A DNA stretch of 61,709 nt, taken from the IMG/VR virus record IMGVR_UViG_3300047480_000376, positions 1 to 61,709 of that record. One strand, given 5' to 3'. The translations under genes and the position numbers were made by a program. Position 1 is the stretch's first letter. Every line of letters begins with the position of its first letter. Below the pieces are notes generated by a model, which saw only the letters and a program-made list of their open reading frames with translations, had not been told where the DNA came from and did not search any database. The stretch is from a virus. This document shows, piece after piece, positions 30,352-39,996 of the stretch.

Positions 30352-31953
30352 TCAAGCGCCAGCTAATGGGTTAGCTGGATTATCTGGAGTAGGTTCCTCA
30401 GGAGCCTGATCTCCACCTTCTGCAGCCTGCTGTTGCATAGCTGCTAGTTCTTCTTGTGATGGAGGCTCTTGCTCCATCTCTGCATCCATAGCTTCAATCT
30501 CTTCATCGGTTTGACGAAGGATGTTCTTACGGATCCAAGCACGAGAATAATACTTGCCAACAAATGGGTCAACAAGTTGCAATGTCTGCATACGTTCTCT
30601 TAATACTTCGCTTTCTTTAAGCTCACTGAAATAGTTATCGTGTCTAAAGTCAACACGAATTCTTTCCTTCATCTTTTCCCAATCTTCTGTGGTGATAACA
30701 CCTTTTAGAAGAAGTTGAGTTCTTAATGCTTGAAGGAATAAGTCAGAGAATTTTAGTCTTAGGCGACCTACAAATTTGCTGAACTTTAATTCATCACGAG
30801 AGATTTCATTTGAGCGACCTAACGAGAATCCTGTCTCTGTCTCCATACGAGACATAGGAACATTCAATGAACGATATAGTTTCTTTTGGAAATAAATGAT
30901 GTCTTCAATCTGACCAAGGTTCTCGCCTCCAGGTAAAGTAGAAATCTCAGTACCTTTACCGCCTTCGCGACGTGGTAGCCAGAAGTCTTCCAACATGGCC
31001 ATATGTTTACGATCATCGCGGATCTCACCAGTTGTAGCATCGTAAACGATCTTGTTTTTATATCGAGCCATGATATCACGCAGATATGCCTCAGCTTTAC
31101 CTTTAGGCAAGTTACCAACATCGATATAGAATATGCGGCGTTCTGGTGCACGTGACATACGATAGATGACTAAAGAGTCTTCCATCATACGCAATTGATT
31201 TACTGGCTTTAGTGCTTTGTATAAGTGCGATAACATCTTCTTAGATGTATGATCGACCATACCTGAAGGTACGTATAAGATCGAGTCTTTAGCGATCTTA
31301 AGGCCTTGTGTGTTCTTAACCATGCCGCTTGCACCGCCAGGTCCATAGCCGCCAGTCATGAATGTTTCTTGATATACGTAGAATTCGTTAAAGCCTTTTA
31401 CTAGTCTTGCACCAGTCTTAGGATCTTTATCTTCAACGATCTGTCTAACTTTTCTGATCTTAATAGCATCAATAGGACGAAGCTCTAATAGACCATTCTT
31501 TGGATTCTTTTCATCAATGATCATATGATAGTAAAGTCTACCATCAACGTACCATTTGCGGAATATGTCATGTGAGTTGTTGTTGAACTTTAATAAGCCA
31601 ACAATATTATTGAACTCTTCCTTCATGATCTTCTTAACTTTGTCACTGTAATCGGTTAAGTTGTCAGTTATCAAGTCTAAGATCTTGTTTTTATCGTCTG
31701 CGACGATAGCTTCATTAACGATATCCGTGATAGCTGCATCGCATTCAGGATAAAGCGATATCTCGCGGTACTTCTTAATTAAGTCCGCATCGTCTTTAGC
31801 CTTAACACCCTCGATATCTACGTACTGACCAAAATAACCGCCCTCGGCGACAACTGTGGCACCGTCAGCGATATCAGGAGCAACGAAAGATTGTTTTCTT
31901 TCTTGTTCCTTCTCTTCTTTTTTACGAGATATTTCGAAGCCGAATAATTCCAT
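30352..31953 (-). CDS. 20: Portal protein (T4 gp20)
   Basis: A 533-residue protein (T4: 524). Characteristic segments are SLYPECDAAITDIVNEAIVAD, YYHMIIDEKNPKNGLLELRPIDA, SKKMLSHLYKALKPVNQLRMMEDSLVIYRMSRAPERRIFYIDVGNLPK and FSLGRSNEISRDELKFSKFVGRLR. It forms the dodecameric ring at the capsid vertex through which DNA is packaged. The C-terminal tail is Glu/Pro/Gln-rich. A terminator-like hairpin lies upstream, at the end of gp19. Confidence 0.97.
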   Translation of the reverse strand: MELFGFEISRKKEEKEQERKQSFVAPDIADGATVVAEGGYFGQYVDIEGVKAKDDADLIKKYREISLYPECDAAITDIVNEAIVADDKNKILDLITDNLTDYSDKVKKIMKEEFNNIVGLLKFNNNSHDIFRKWYVDGRLYYHMIIDEKNPKNGLLELRPIDAIKIRKVRQIVEDKDPKTGARLVKGFNEFYVYQETFMTGGYGPGGASGMVKNTQGLKIAKDSILYVPSGMVDHTSKKMLSHLYKALKPVNQLRMMEDSLVIYRMSRAPERRIFYIDVGNLPKGKAEAYLRDIMARYKNKIVYDATTGEIRDDRKHMAMLEDFWLPRREGGKGTEISTLPGGENLGQIEDIIYFQKKLYRSLNVPMSRMETETGFSLGRSNEISRDELKFSKFVGRLRLKFSDLFLQALRTQLLLKGVITTEDWEKMKERIRVDFRHDNYFSELKESEVLRERMQTLQLVDPFVGKYYSRAWIRKNILRQTDEEIEAMDAEMEQEPPSQEELAAMQQQAAEGGDQAPEEPTPDNPANPLAGA

Positions 31954-31973
31954 TTTTTACCTTTTTCTTATAA

Positions 31974-32003
31974 CAAAGCGGAGAGAGGATTTCTCCCCTC
32001 TCC
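31974..32003 (-). terminator. Hairpin downstream of gp19
   Basis: Minus strand: GGAGAG-x-GG/CC-x-CTCTCC stem with one mismatch around AGAAAT (32003-31980), followed by GCTTTGTTAT. It probably gives partial termination between gp19 and gp20. Confidence 0.55.
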
Positions 32004-32019
32004 TATTTACCAACTCTAA

Positions 32020-32547
32020 TTAAGACGTTGTATCAGATTCCCAGTACTGAACTTGCAGTTCAACTGTAAATTCTTCAACTTGGTCTGTTGATTCATATGA
32101 TACTTCAATCGCTGACATAGCAGTTGGGAATGTACCACGGAAGCGATACACTTTAACCTCATTACCTGCTTTATCAAGCTGAGCAATTTCCATGTCAGCT
32201 TGATAATCAACCGGGTTTGTAAGACCTGTGTTAGCGCTGTGTTGGTTAATACCATTCATCCAACGCTCAAATGCATTACGCACCTTGAAGTCGATGTCAT
32301 TGATAACTGTAATTGTCCAAGGCTCGAATGTACGATCGCCTGCTATAATTACTTGACGTCCACGGAATGGAACGTTAATTGCACCAATAGTAGATGCTGG
32401 TAACTGTGCTGCTTTAACCATGAATGAAGTTAACTCTACATCACCACCAGCGTAAGCTGGGAAGTTTACTGTAGCTTTAAACAGGTTAGGACGGGCACCA
32501 CCACCTACGAGTTTGGCTTTAAAATCATCTACGCCTAGAACCGCCAT
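32020..32547 (-). CDS. 19: Tail tube protein (T4 gp19)
   Basis: A 175-residue protein with VDDFKAKLVGGGARPNLFKATVNFPAYAGG at the start, then MVKAAQLPASTIGAINVPFRGRQVIIAGDRTFEPWTITVINDIDFKVRNAFERWMNGIN, the family signature. Near the C-terminus, VSYESTDQVEEFTVELQVQYWE. It stacks as hexameric rings forming the inner tube of the contractile tail. It starts two bases after the gp18 stop, keeping the usual 18-19 order. Confidence 0.97.
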   Translation of the reverse strand: MAVLGVDDFKAKLVGGGARPNLFKATVNFPAYAGGDVELTSFMVKAAQLPASTIGAINVPFRGRQVIIAGDRTFEPWTITVINDIDFKVRNAFERWMNGINQHSANTGLTNPVDYQADMEIAQLDKAGNEVKVYRFRGTFPTAMSAIEVSYESTDQVEEFTVELQVQYWESDTTS

Positions 32548-32549
32548 GA

Positions 32550-34238
32550 TTAACCCCCAATCTCTGCAAAGTCAACGCCTGTACGAGTAGCGATGAAGTT
32601 CAGAGTAATAAAGTTAATTGAACGTGCTGGCTTGATGTAGATATCTGCAACGAATTGGTTACTATCAATGATCTCGCCAGTGTTGTTTGTCTCGTCACAA
32701 ACAACTCTAAAGTCAGTAATACCACGACGACCTTGAATTTCACGTAGGAATGGTTCTGTCATGTTTCTGAACATAGCACGAGTAAACTCATCGTTAAGCT
32801 CGAACAACTGGTATTTAGCAGCTGTAGAGATTGCTTTTTGCAATACGATGAATAGACGACGTACGTTGATACGATCGAATGCTGATGGCTTGCTTAGAAG
32901 AGTCTTGTCACCAAACAATACTGTACCTTCACCTGGGAATGATACGATTGGGTTAACACGCTTCTTGTATAAGTCATCACGTTCTGCTTTCTTAGGATTG
33001 AAAGCTACTTTTGTTACTCCCAACAACTGACCACGTGTGAAGCCACCTGGTGAGAACCAAGCGTCTGCAACGTTATCTGTGTTAGCACATAAACCAGCCA
33101 TATGGCCGCAAGCAGGGATCCAACGATAAACGTCGTTATACTTGTCATAGATCTTCAACGCTGTTGAGTCGATGAAGCCGTATGATGTTGAAGTTAATGT
33201 GTCAGCGAAAGCAATTACATCCTCTTTTGGAGTTGTTGATGCTGCTGTTGCTGATACTGGAGGAGAGACGAATGCAATAACGTCTTTACGGTTTTCTGCA
33301 ACCGCAAGTAAGTTAGCAGCCTGAGTTTCTCCAGCTTCTCCGTCTAATGTAGGAGCACCGATCAATAAGTTAACATCAACAGTTTCAGAGTCATTGAATA
33401 CTTGGAAACCAGTATCAATATCACCTTCGTCAACTGTAGAACCGTTTGCACCACCAGCTAAGTCTTTTTCGAAGACTGTATCAAGTGTTGTGAATGTACG
33501 GTTTGCTGTTTGACCAGCATTTGTTAAACCTGTTGGATGATCTAACCACCATAGGTAATTAGATGTTGCATTGATAACTTCTTTGTAATAGTTTGAAGTA
33601 CCATCGAATTTCTTAGCATCAGATGCTTGTGATACGTAAGCAAACTTCTCTAGTACTGTACCTTCTACACCGCTAACTAGACCATCACGGTCGATAACGA
33701 TGATGTGCATCTCATCTGCAGAACCACCTTTATTTGCTGTATAAGCAGAAGTTGTTGGAGCAGAATCGAACTGGTCTGCATAGTCCCAAAGGTCGTATGC
33801 AGTTGCATTTGTTACTACAGATACAGTGATAGAATTACCTAATGCGCCAGCATGACGTGCAGCAAATGCGCCGTCAGAAGCTTCGCCATTACCATAGTTT
33901 GATTCGTAATGATCGGTATTCTTGATTAAAAGTCCAACACCGTCACCTGTTGTACCAGCTGTTGCATTTTTTGCACCGGTACCGGCAACGCGGACTACCT
34001 TAAGATTGTTACCGTATTTTAAGAAAGCTGCAGCATTAAAGAAATAAGCTGCGGTATCTGCGTTTGGAACACCAAACTTATCTACTAATTCTTTCTCAGA
34101 AGTAACGGTTACAATCTCCTCTATCGGACCTCTTACGCCAGTAATTACTGTAGCCCCAATTGAAGTAGAGACCGCAGGTACGACGTTTGTGAGATCGATT
34201 TCGCGTATTGCTACGCCAGGAGAAACTTGAAAAGCCAT
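32550..34238 (-). CDS. 18: Tail sheath protein (T4 gp18)
   Basis: A 562-residue protein (T4: 659). The start MAFQVSPGVAIREIDLTNVVPAVSTSIGATVITGVRGPIEE is the classic sheath N-terminus, and the C-terminal block FEPFLREIQGRRGITDF-like region and YIKPARSINFITLNFIATRTGVDF is the contractile core fold. The middle (about residues 120-340) is the variable surface domain. It follows a late promoter with an 80-base leader. Confidence 0.97.
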   Translation of the reverse strand: MAFQVSPGVAIREIDLTNVVPAVSTSIGATVITGVRGPIEEIVTVTSEKELVDKFGVPNADTAAYFFNAAAFLKYGNNLKVVRVAGTGAKNATAGTTGDGVGLLIKNTDHYESNYGNGEASDGAFAARHAGALGNSITVSVVTNATAYDLWDYADQFDSAPTTSAYTANKGGSADEMHIIVIDRDGLVSGVEGTVLEKFAYVSQASDAKKFDGTSNYYKEVINATSNYLWWLDHPTGLTNAGQTANRTFTTLDTVFEKDLAGGANGSTVDEGDIDTGFQVFNDSETVDVNLLIGAPTLDGEAGETQAANLLAVAENRKDVIAFVSPPVSATAASTTPKEDVIAFADTLTSTSYGFIDSTALKIYDKYNDVYRWIPACGHMAGLCANTDNVADAWFSPGGFTRGQLLGVTKVAFNPKKAERDDLYKKRVNPIVSFPGEGTVLFGDKTLLSKPSAFDRINVRRLFIVLQKAISTAAKYQLFELNDEFTRAMFRNMTEPFLREIQGRRGITDFRVVCDETNNTGEIIDSNQFVADIYIKPARSINFITLNFIATRTGVDFAEIGG

Positions 34239-34317
34239 TTTTCTCTACCTCGATTTAGTTATATGGATTGTTGAGAGCATAATATGTTTCATAATAAGAA
34301 TTAGTCACATCTACATA

Positions 34318-34325
34318 TATTTATA
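34318..34325 (-). promoter_or_regulatory. T4-type late promoter box upstream of gp18
   Basis: A perfect TATAAATA on the minus strand in the 99-base gap before gp18. The leader of about 70 bases has no ORF or obvious terminator. Confidence 0.75.
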
Positions 34326-34337
34326 AGTTAGCGCTTT

Positions 34338-35423
34338 TTAGCCATCAAAGCGATATATCTTGCTCTTGGAGATCTGCACATACTCATCTGGGTTTTGTAT
34401 TCCATTATCAAGAACTACATCTTCCCCGCTGCCTATAGAAGGTTTCTTTCTTTTAGGTGTAGCGGGAGCCTTTCTAGGCTTCTTAGGTACAGTAGGCTTT
34501 TTCTTTGGCTTTGGCTTAGTGACCGGTTTCTTTTTTGGTATACTTGGAATAGGCTTCTTTGGTTTAAGAGGCTTCTTCGGTTTTCTTGGCGTTAATGCAG
34601 AAGGAACCTGTTGCATGACATTTTCCTCTTTCTTCTCATCAATAGGTGCTACTTTTTCAATGCTTTTAGGAGGAGCATTTTTCCTCATTTCCATGTTTGC
34701 CGCTATCAGTAGCAGGATAGCCAATGGATCAAAGACGAATATGATTAAAACAATCATTAAGCGTACTGCTTTATCTATCATTTCATTTGTAGACTCGCCA
34801 TATACTAGTTCAGCTACATACTTGATTGGTCCTACTTCAGCTTCTATCTTATTGAGTTCAGCTGATAATGGTAGACGCTCTTCATTAAGTACACTGAGTC
34901 TTTTCTGCTCGGCTTCGATGGCTGCCAAGAGCCTTTTGCGTTCAGTTTGTTGCGAGCGGCGCAGTGCAGTTGCCTTACTAGCACCCTCTTCTGATGTCGA
35001 GCGTGCCATAGTTTGGTCCACTGCCTCATCCAACTGTTTAAGAGCTTTGCGCGATTGTTCAATATTTTCTTTTGATGTCTTAATTTTTTCATCGATCAAC
35101 TTTACTTGGTCAGCATTACCACCAATTATCACAGCTTGTTCTAAGTGTGCTTTAGACAAATAACCAAAAATACCCATAGAGGTAATCAATGACAAGATTA
35201 AGACAGCAGACGTAAAGTAATATTTTAAAAACTTCGGTGCTTCTTTCCAGTTTCTGTATAACCATGATGCTGCGACTAGTTTACCAGCAGCAAGCGCACA
35301 ACCCAATACGATAGCACCTACTGGATTAGACGCAAATATCGCAACCAATCCAGCAATAGCATAATACTCAGCGACTGCTGATATTAAAAATGCTGTTGCG
35401 AATAGTATGGTTGCAAATGTCAT
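34338..35423 (-). CDS. Membrane protein with coiled coil and Lys/Pro-rich tail
   Basis: A 361-residue protein between gp17 and gp18. Hydrophobic segments lie at about 1-25, 27-50, 70-90 and 218-240. Between the third and fourth is a coiled coil (residues 100-210). The C-terminal part from about 270 is a Lys/Pro repeat (PKKPLKPKKP, KPKPKKKPTVPKKPRK) ending in IQNPDEYVQISKSKIYRFDG. Marine T4-like phages often have a large protein in this slot, but no function is known. The basic Pro-rich tail could bind DNA or negatively charged membrane. It may be a tail-associated or host-membrane-targeting protein. Confidence 0.75.
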   Translation of the reverse strand: MTFATILFATAFLISAVAEYYAIAGLVAIFASNPVGAIVLGCALAAGKLVAASWLYRNWKEAPKFLKYYFTSAVLILSLITSMGIFGYLSKAHLEQAVIIGGNADQVKLIDEKIKTSKENIEQSRKALKQLDEAVDQTMARSTSEEGASKATALRRSQQTERKRLLAAIEAEQKRLSVLNEERLPLSAELNKIEAEVGPIKYVAELVYGESTNEMIDKAVRLMIVLIIFVFDPLAILLLIAANMEMRKNAPPKSIEKVAPIDEKKEENVMQQVPSALTPRKPKKPLKPKKPIPSIPKKKPVTKPKPKKKPTVPKKPRKAPATPKRKKPSIGSGEDVVLDNGIQNPDEYVQISKSKIYRFDG

Positions 35424-37072
35424 GATGGGTTTTCTGGGTCAGGGAAGTTAAACTCCCTCCAAACTTGTCCTTCGTTATCTACGTGTACTTTTTCTAATTC
35501 TTCTCTACCATCATCTGTATATCCAAATGGTAGTACATCATCTTCAATTTGTTTTGCTTGTTGTGAATATATGTATTGTCTCATGGTTGCATCGATTGAC
35601 TCATTAAACATTGGAGTCGCAGAGAACCATCCAAACAAAACTAAGTTCATCATTAAGTCGTCATGCATGCCGACCATAGCTTCATATGACTGACCCTTTG
35701 CTACAAAGGTTGACATCTCAACTATCGTCTCTGCATCAACAATCTCTAGTTTATGTTGCTCTACTAAGTCTTTGATGTGTGAGCAACCAATCTTCTTAGT
35801 ACGTCTATCCATATAAACGCCAATGGCATCAGCTTTAATACCATTTGACGTATAGACGTTCTCGTATTCTAAGTCATAGAATAAACCATTACATACGACT
35901 TGACCTGCATCATTATTCTCAATAACAACTAAAGCTTTATTGTATAGATTAGCATATTTATAAATGACATCTGGGAACAATAACGGAGATATTAAGTTAT
36001 CCCTAAATGTGGCTACTTGTCTAAATGGCTTTACTGTTGTATCAATGATAGTAAACGTAGAGTAGTCTTGTCCTCTGCCCTTAGATACGTCGACCATCAT
36101 AATATATGCATGATCTTTAGAATCTAGTTCGTCCTTAGACTTCTTAATGGGTGTCTCATAGACATTGACGTTATTCATTGAATATAATGGTTGTTTTGCT
36201 TTCAATGACAACAGTGTATTCGCGTTAATCAGTGTGTTACCAGTGCCATGGAAGTTATTACCAAATTCTTGGTCGAACTGCAATTCAGACGTGTTAGCAA
36301 TAGTCTGACGCTTCCAATCCTCATCACGACCTGGAACGTCCCACCAATCAACTCTAAAGGCTTTGAATTCGTTAGTACCTTGTACAGCACCTTCCCACAA
36401 CTTATGGAAAGTATTACCTAAACCGTTTGCAGTTGATGTAATAATAACTCGAGTAGTCTTACCTGATGTAATTACTGGATATGTAGATGTATAGAATGTG
36501 GCATCATTATCAACGAACGCAAATTCGTCAAGGAACAGTAAGTTAACTGACATACCACGAATCGAGTTACCTGATGTTGCAGCTGCAACGATACGAGAGT
36601 TATTAGAGAACTCAATCGATTTTTTGTTTAGCGTCTTACAACCAGGTTGCAAGAAGAATGGTAAGTTTTCAAGAGCAAGCGTAATACGACCTAACATCTC
36701 TTGTGCAGTTGCACCTTTGTTTGCTAAGATAGCAATCGTTTGTTCTGGTTTAAAGATCGCATACCACAAGATGTATACAACAGATGAAATAGATTTACCA
36801 GACTGACGACAAGCAAGTACAATAGAGAATCGATTATTGTTAAAATGATCGAACATCTCATGCTGATATGGGTATAATTCAAACGGAACAAGACCTTTAT
36901 CGAGGTTGATGATCTTAATGTACTTTTCTGCAAAGTACGCAGGATCATTCATACATCGAATGTATTCTTGTAGTTCGTCTTGGGAGAAGGTTTGTTGGAC
37001 GCCGTCACGTTTAACTAACGGGTTACCAAGGTAACCGAACTCGTTATTCGTTAGGCTTGTTAATGTCGACAT
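35420..37072 (-). CDS. 17: Terminase large subunit (T4 gp17)
   Basis: A 550-residue packaging motor. The ATPase Walker A is LACRQSGKS (86-94), Walker B is LLFLDEF (178-184) and the coupling TSTAN motif is at 212-216. The nuclease starts at MMVDVSKGRGQDYS, with Asp328 as a metal ligand, and continues with VVIENNDAGQV and GMHDDLMMNLVLF. It overlaps gp16 by 29 bases. No intein or intron is seen. Confidence 0.97.
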   Translation of the reverse strand: MSTLTSLTNNEFGYLGNPLVKRDGVQQTFSQDELQEYIRCMNDPAYFAEKYIKIINLDKGLVPFELYPYQHEMFDHFNNNRFSIVLACRQSGKSISSVVYILWYAIFKPEQTIAILANKGATAQEMLGRITLALENLPFFLQPGCKTLNKKSIEFSNNSRIVAAATSGNSIRGMSVNLLFLDEFAFVDNDATFYTSTYPVITSGKTTRVIITSTANGLGNTFHKLWEGAVQGTNEFKAFRVDWWDVPGRDEDWKRQTIANTSELQFDQEFGNNFHGTGNTLINANTLLSLKAKQPLYSMNNVNVYETPIKKSKDELDSKDHAYIMMVDVSKGRGQDYSTFTIIDTTVKPFRQVATFRDNLISPLLFPDVIYKYANLYNKALVVIENNDAGQVVCNGLFYDLEYENVYTSNGIKADAIGVYMDRRTKKIGCSHIKDLVEQHKLEIVDAETIVEMSTFVAKGQSYEAMVGMHDDLMMNLVLFGWFSATPMFNESIDATMRQYIYSQQAKQIEDDVLPFGYTDDGREELEKVHVDNEGQVWREFNFPDPENPS

Positions 37073-37511
37073 CTATCACTTCGCTCTTATTCTGTTGAGA
37101 AAGAATAAAACGTTGTAGGTCTGTAGTAGATCCTACAAATACATTATTATTAGTAATTTTTTCGGGAGATGGTGACTTTCCCTTCGGCCCGCTGCGAAGG
37201 TTCTGTACTTTTTTCTGCAAGTCAGCAAGCTTATCTGTATTATCAGCTTGTGTCTTTAGAAGACCTGCTAGTACTTCGAAAGCGCGTGGATGTTGCGAGT
37301 CTCTCGCTAACTCCATCATAAGATCAATAGCTTCGTTACCCTTTGTAATAAGCTCTTTGTATGTCTCTCTCGACACATCATAGTCGACCTGCAGATCATC
37401 GACCGGTTGCGAAGATTCTTGTGTTGCCGATATCGGCATATTCTTAGAAAGGGCTTCTGCTATCTTTTCTTTCTTGCTTACACTATTATCTATACTTTTC
37501 ATTCCATTCAC
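37044..37511 (-). CDS. 16: Terminase small subunit (T4 gp16)
   Basis: A 155-residue, helical protein (T4: 164). Its central coiled-coil YDVSRETYKELITKGNEAIDLMMELARDSQHPRAFEVLAGLLKTQADNTDKLADLQKK is the gp16 ring core. The C-terminus is polar (FVGSTTDLQRFILSQQNK), as in marine relatives. The start may be GTG at 37511 (overlapping the gp15 stop) or ATG at 37502. It stimulates gp17 ATPase and selects DNA for packaging. Confidence 0.9.
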   Translation of the reverse strand: MNGMKSIDNSVSKKEKIAEALSKNMPISATQESSQPVDDLQVDYDVSRETYKELITKGNEAIDLMMELARDSQHPRAFEVLAGLLKTQADNTDKLADLQKKVQNLRSGPKGKSPSPEKITNNNVFVGSTTDLQRFILSQQNKSEVIDVDINKPNE

Positions 37512-38281
37512 TCACTTGCAAAACCAAAATCATTCATATAATCAATTGTAGTTTGTTGAATCGTATGTGGATCATCAGCGTTTGCACCTAATGGTACCAC
37601 CTGTGTGTTGACAGCAGATATCTTGGCTGAGCTATCAACATCTCTGAAATTAACAGTAGAATCTTTAATGACTCCAACATCTTTCTGTATTGGTCCAAAG
37701 AACTGTATCTTCATATTAAAGTCTAATGTATAAATCAACGTTCTACGTGTTTCAAATTCACCTTCATAATCATCTGACATAGTGACAGATTGCAGTGTGA
37801 TTGGTATATCACGTGTTAAATTAATTTCTGGTATCTCTTTAACCGTAACGATATATTCTGGGTTAAAGTACGGCAAGATCTGTTCAGTGATTTGTAGAAC
37901 TTCATCTTGTGTCTTACCAATGATATTTAGCTGCATACCCAAAACGTATGGTGCACCAGTATAAATAGTGCTTGCTCCTCGTGGAGAAGGCACTTGCAAT
38001 TTAATATTCTTACTTACCTTGGCTTGTGTGTCATAAGATACAGATGTTATCTCAAACGACATGCGCGGCAAACGTAGTGCAACTTCAGGAGCCAATAGAT
38101 CTGGTTCTTCTAATAGACGCGCTAAGAACTTTTGCTTAGGTCCGTAAGCTAAAGGTACTTTCTGATTACTTAAGATATTTCCTAAGTTATCCCTCTTAAC
38201 TATATTAATGTTGTTGAAGAGAGTACCAAAAACCGCTACGGACTTTCTAAGGTGCTGATTGTAAAAATATTGTCCAAACAT
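37508..38281 (-). CDS. 15: Tail sheath stabiliser (T4 gp15)
   Basis: A 257-residue protein (T4: 272). The start MFGQYFYNQHLRKSVAVFGTLFNNINIVKRDN and KVPLAYGPKQKFLARLLEEPD are typical for gp15. Further down, VLGMQLNIIGKTQDEVLQITEQILPYFNPEY and RRTLIYTLDFNMKIQFFGPI. It caps the tail and joins it to the neck. It is followed by gp16-gp17. Confidence 0.95.
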   Translation of the reverse strand: MFGQYFYNQHLRKSVAVFGTLFNNINIVKRDNLGNILSNQKVPLAYGPKQKFLARLLEEPDLLAPEVALRLPRMSFEITSVSYDTQAKVSKNIKLQVPSPRGASTIYTGAPYVLGMQLNIIGKTQDEVLQITEQILPYFNPEYIVTVKEIPEINLTRDIPITLQSVTMSDDYEGEFETRRTLIYTLDFNMKIQFFGPIQKDVGVIKDSTVNFRDVDSSAKISAVNTQVVPLGANADDPHTIQQTTIDYMNDFGFASE

Positions 38282-38286
38282 TTATT

Positions 38287-39981
38287 TTACCAAGTATCGT
38301 TAGACCAAGCTACGCGTTTCCAAATATTAGTTGTACCATCATAATCTTGAACACAGTAATATAAATGTGTAGTGTCAAATACTACCATTCCAGCTTTATT
38401 ACCTAAACTTCCAACGCTAGAAGATGGCACAAAATTACTTACTCTCAAGCCTCCTCCATCTGGAAAATCTAACCTACCATCGGGTTGAAACCTCCAAGTC
38501 CAAGATTGATTATCATAGTCTGTTGTGATTTCAATGGGTTCTTCAATTGAATAGTTTACAAATCTAAAGATGTCACGACCAAACATTCTAATATCGTCTT
38601 GAACATCTACCCTAAAATCATTATTTTCTATCTGTAAATAATTTGTATTAGTTACAAATATTTGAAACTCTAGCGAAGTTAAATTTGTTGGACTAGTTGG
38701 AGGTGCAGTAAGTACTTGTACTTTATACACATCTGCAGATGGATTAGATGCTGATCCTCCGTATTCAACGTTATCGTTCTGATTTATGATCAGTCTGTTT
38801 TGTCCACCGTTAGTAAAATCCCAAAATTTTGAGATCATAGTCTGATTTGTTGTGGTAAATTCTACGTAGTAATTTCCATTCTCTTCATACCATGTACCGG
38901 TAGTAAAATCATTAGAATCTGTATAATACCAAAATTGATCAGTATAGTATTGATTTTGTAATCTTATACCTTGATTATCTCTTACTCTAACGTAATTATT
39001 TTCTCCACCTAAAAACAAATCTGCATTACTTTGATCTTGTGGACCACCAGCACGAATGTGAATATGAGAAGGAGCAGTAGGATCAATAACTAAATATTGT
39101 CCGTTTGCATATAGATTATTGTCTGGAACTAATTCTAAAGTTGCATACCCATTACCGTCGCCTGATGCAGTTCCAGATCCAATAATCTTTACATCATCAA
39201 AAGACACATTGCCTGTATTTGCTGTACCAGTAAAGTCAAAGTGTAGATCCCAAACCCCACTACCAATAGTCATACCGGTAGTGTGTGTGATATTATCTAA
39301 ATTTAGTTCATAATATTCAGCACCACCAACGTTCATCTCTTGAACGCCAGTCACTCTAAATAGTGCACGATTAGCTGGATTAGTAGCGCTAATAATTTCT
39401 AACAAGAAGTTTAAATTGTTATCAAATACGTATTGATAGAAAGGATGAATATCATTGCCATTAACGTCTTTTACAGATACATACGCTACAGTAGCAAGTT
39501 CTGGATCATCGTTATCTAGTGATAATCCGCCATCAATGGTTGGATCTTGATTATGTGCATAGTTATAACCTTGAGTAGTACCACCTCCACCCCATGGGAT
39601 GTATTTCCAAATTGATGTTTCACCATCATAAGCACTAACTGAAACATATAAGTTATTTCCGTCGAATGCAATCTGACCAGCTGATTGACCTTCAAAACCA
39701 ATTAATGTTTCTGGTGTAGCAGTACTAGTAACTAGAGATGGTTTATCTAATAAATCATCAAAACTGCCTGTAGTTGCAATAGTAGCAAAGTTTGGTTTAT
39801 TGCGAAGATCTGCATAACTACCAGTCTTCAGTAAGTTACCTCCAGAAATATTTAATCCATCAGTCGCTAATGCTCCATATATTTCATCGAAGTTTGCTTT
39901 TATTTTAAGCGCACCTGCACGAAGTGTATCACCCGATTTATCGTTGTTAGTTACGCCTGCGTTTAGAATCTGTTTTGCCAT
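38287..39981 (-). CDS. Virion-associated fibre-like protein between gp14 and gp15
   Basis: A 564-residue protein beginning MAKQILNAGVTNNDKSGDTLRAGALKIKANFDEIYGAL, a common start of marine phage fibre-type proteins. Two near-identical motifs follow at about 52-85 (GSYADLRNKPNF and GSFDDLLDKPSL). A QSAGQIAFDGNNLYVSVSAYDGETSIWKYIPW unit at about 100-131 recurs near the C-terminus, around 520-558 (KAGMVVFDTTHLYYCVQDYDGTTNIWKRVAW). A gene in the gp14-gp15 slot is usual in cyanophages, and it is presumably a neck or whisker fibre. The function is inferred from position and style. Confidence 0.75.
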   Translation of the reverse strand: MAKQILNAGVTNNDKSGDTLRAGALKIKANFDEIYGALATDGLNISGGNLLKTGSYADLRNKPNFATIATTGSFDDLLDKPSLVTSTATPETLIGFEGQSAGQIAFDGNNLYVSVSAYDGETSIWKYIPWGGGGTTQGYNYAHNQDPTIDGGLSLDNDDPELATVAYVSVKDVNGNDIHPFYQYVFDNNLNFLLEIISATNPANRALFRVTGVQEMNVGGAEYYELNLDNITHTTGMTIGSGVWDLHFDFTGTANTGNVSFDDVKIIGSGTASGDGNGYATLELVPDNNLYANGQYLVIDPTAPSHIHIRAGGPQDQSNADLFLGGENNYVRVRDNQGIRLQNQYYTDQFWYYTDSNDFTTGTWYEENGNYYVEFTTTNQTMISKFWDFTNGGQNRLIINQNDNVEYGGSASNPSADVYKVQVLTAPPTSPTNLTSLEFQIFVTNTNYLQIENNDFRVDVQDDIRMFGRDIFRFVNYSIEEPIEITTDYDNQSWTWRFQPDGRLDFPDGGGLRVSNFVPSSSVGSLGNKAGMVVFDTTHLYYCVQDYDGTTNIWKRVAWSNDTW

Positions 39982-39996
39982 ATTAGTTCCTAGTAA

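Noticed and set aside
34360-35163. A 267-codon plus-strand ORF rich in Phe and Gly
   Set aside because: It is the exact antisense of the Lys/Pro-rich and coiled-coil gene, has no ribosome site, and its composition mirrors the other strand's Lys/Pro codons.
35955-35962. TATAAATA inside gp17
   Set aside because: Deep inside the terminase coding region with no nearby downstream gene start; most likely chance in AT-rich DNA.
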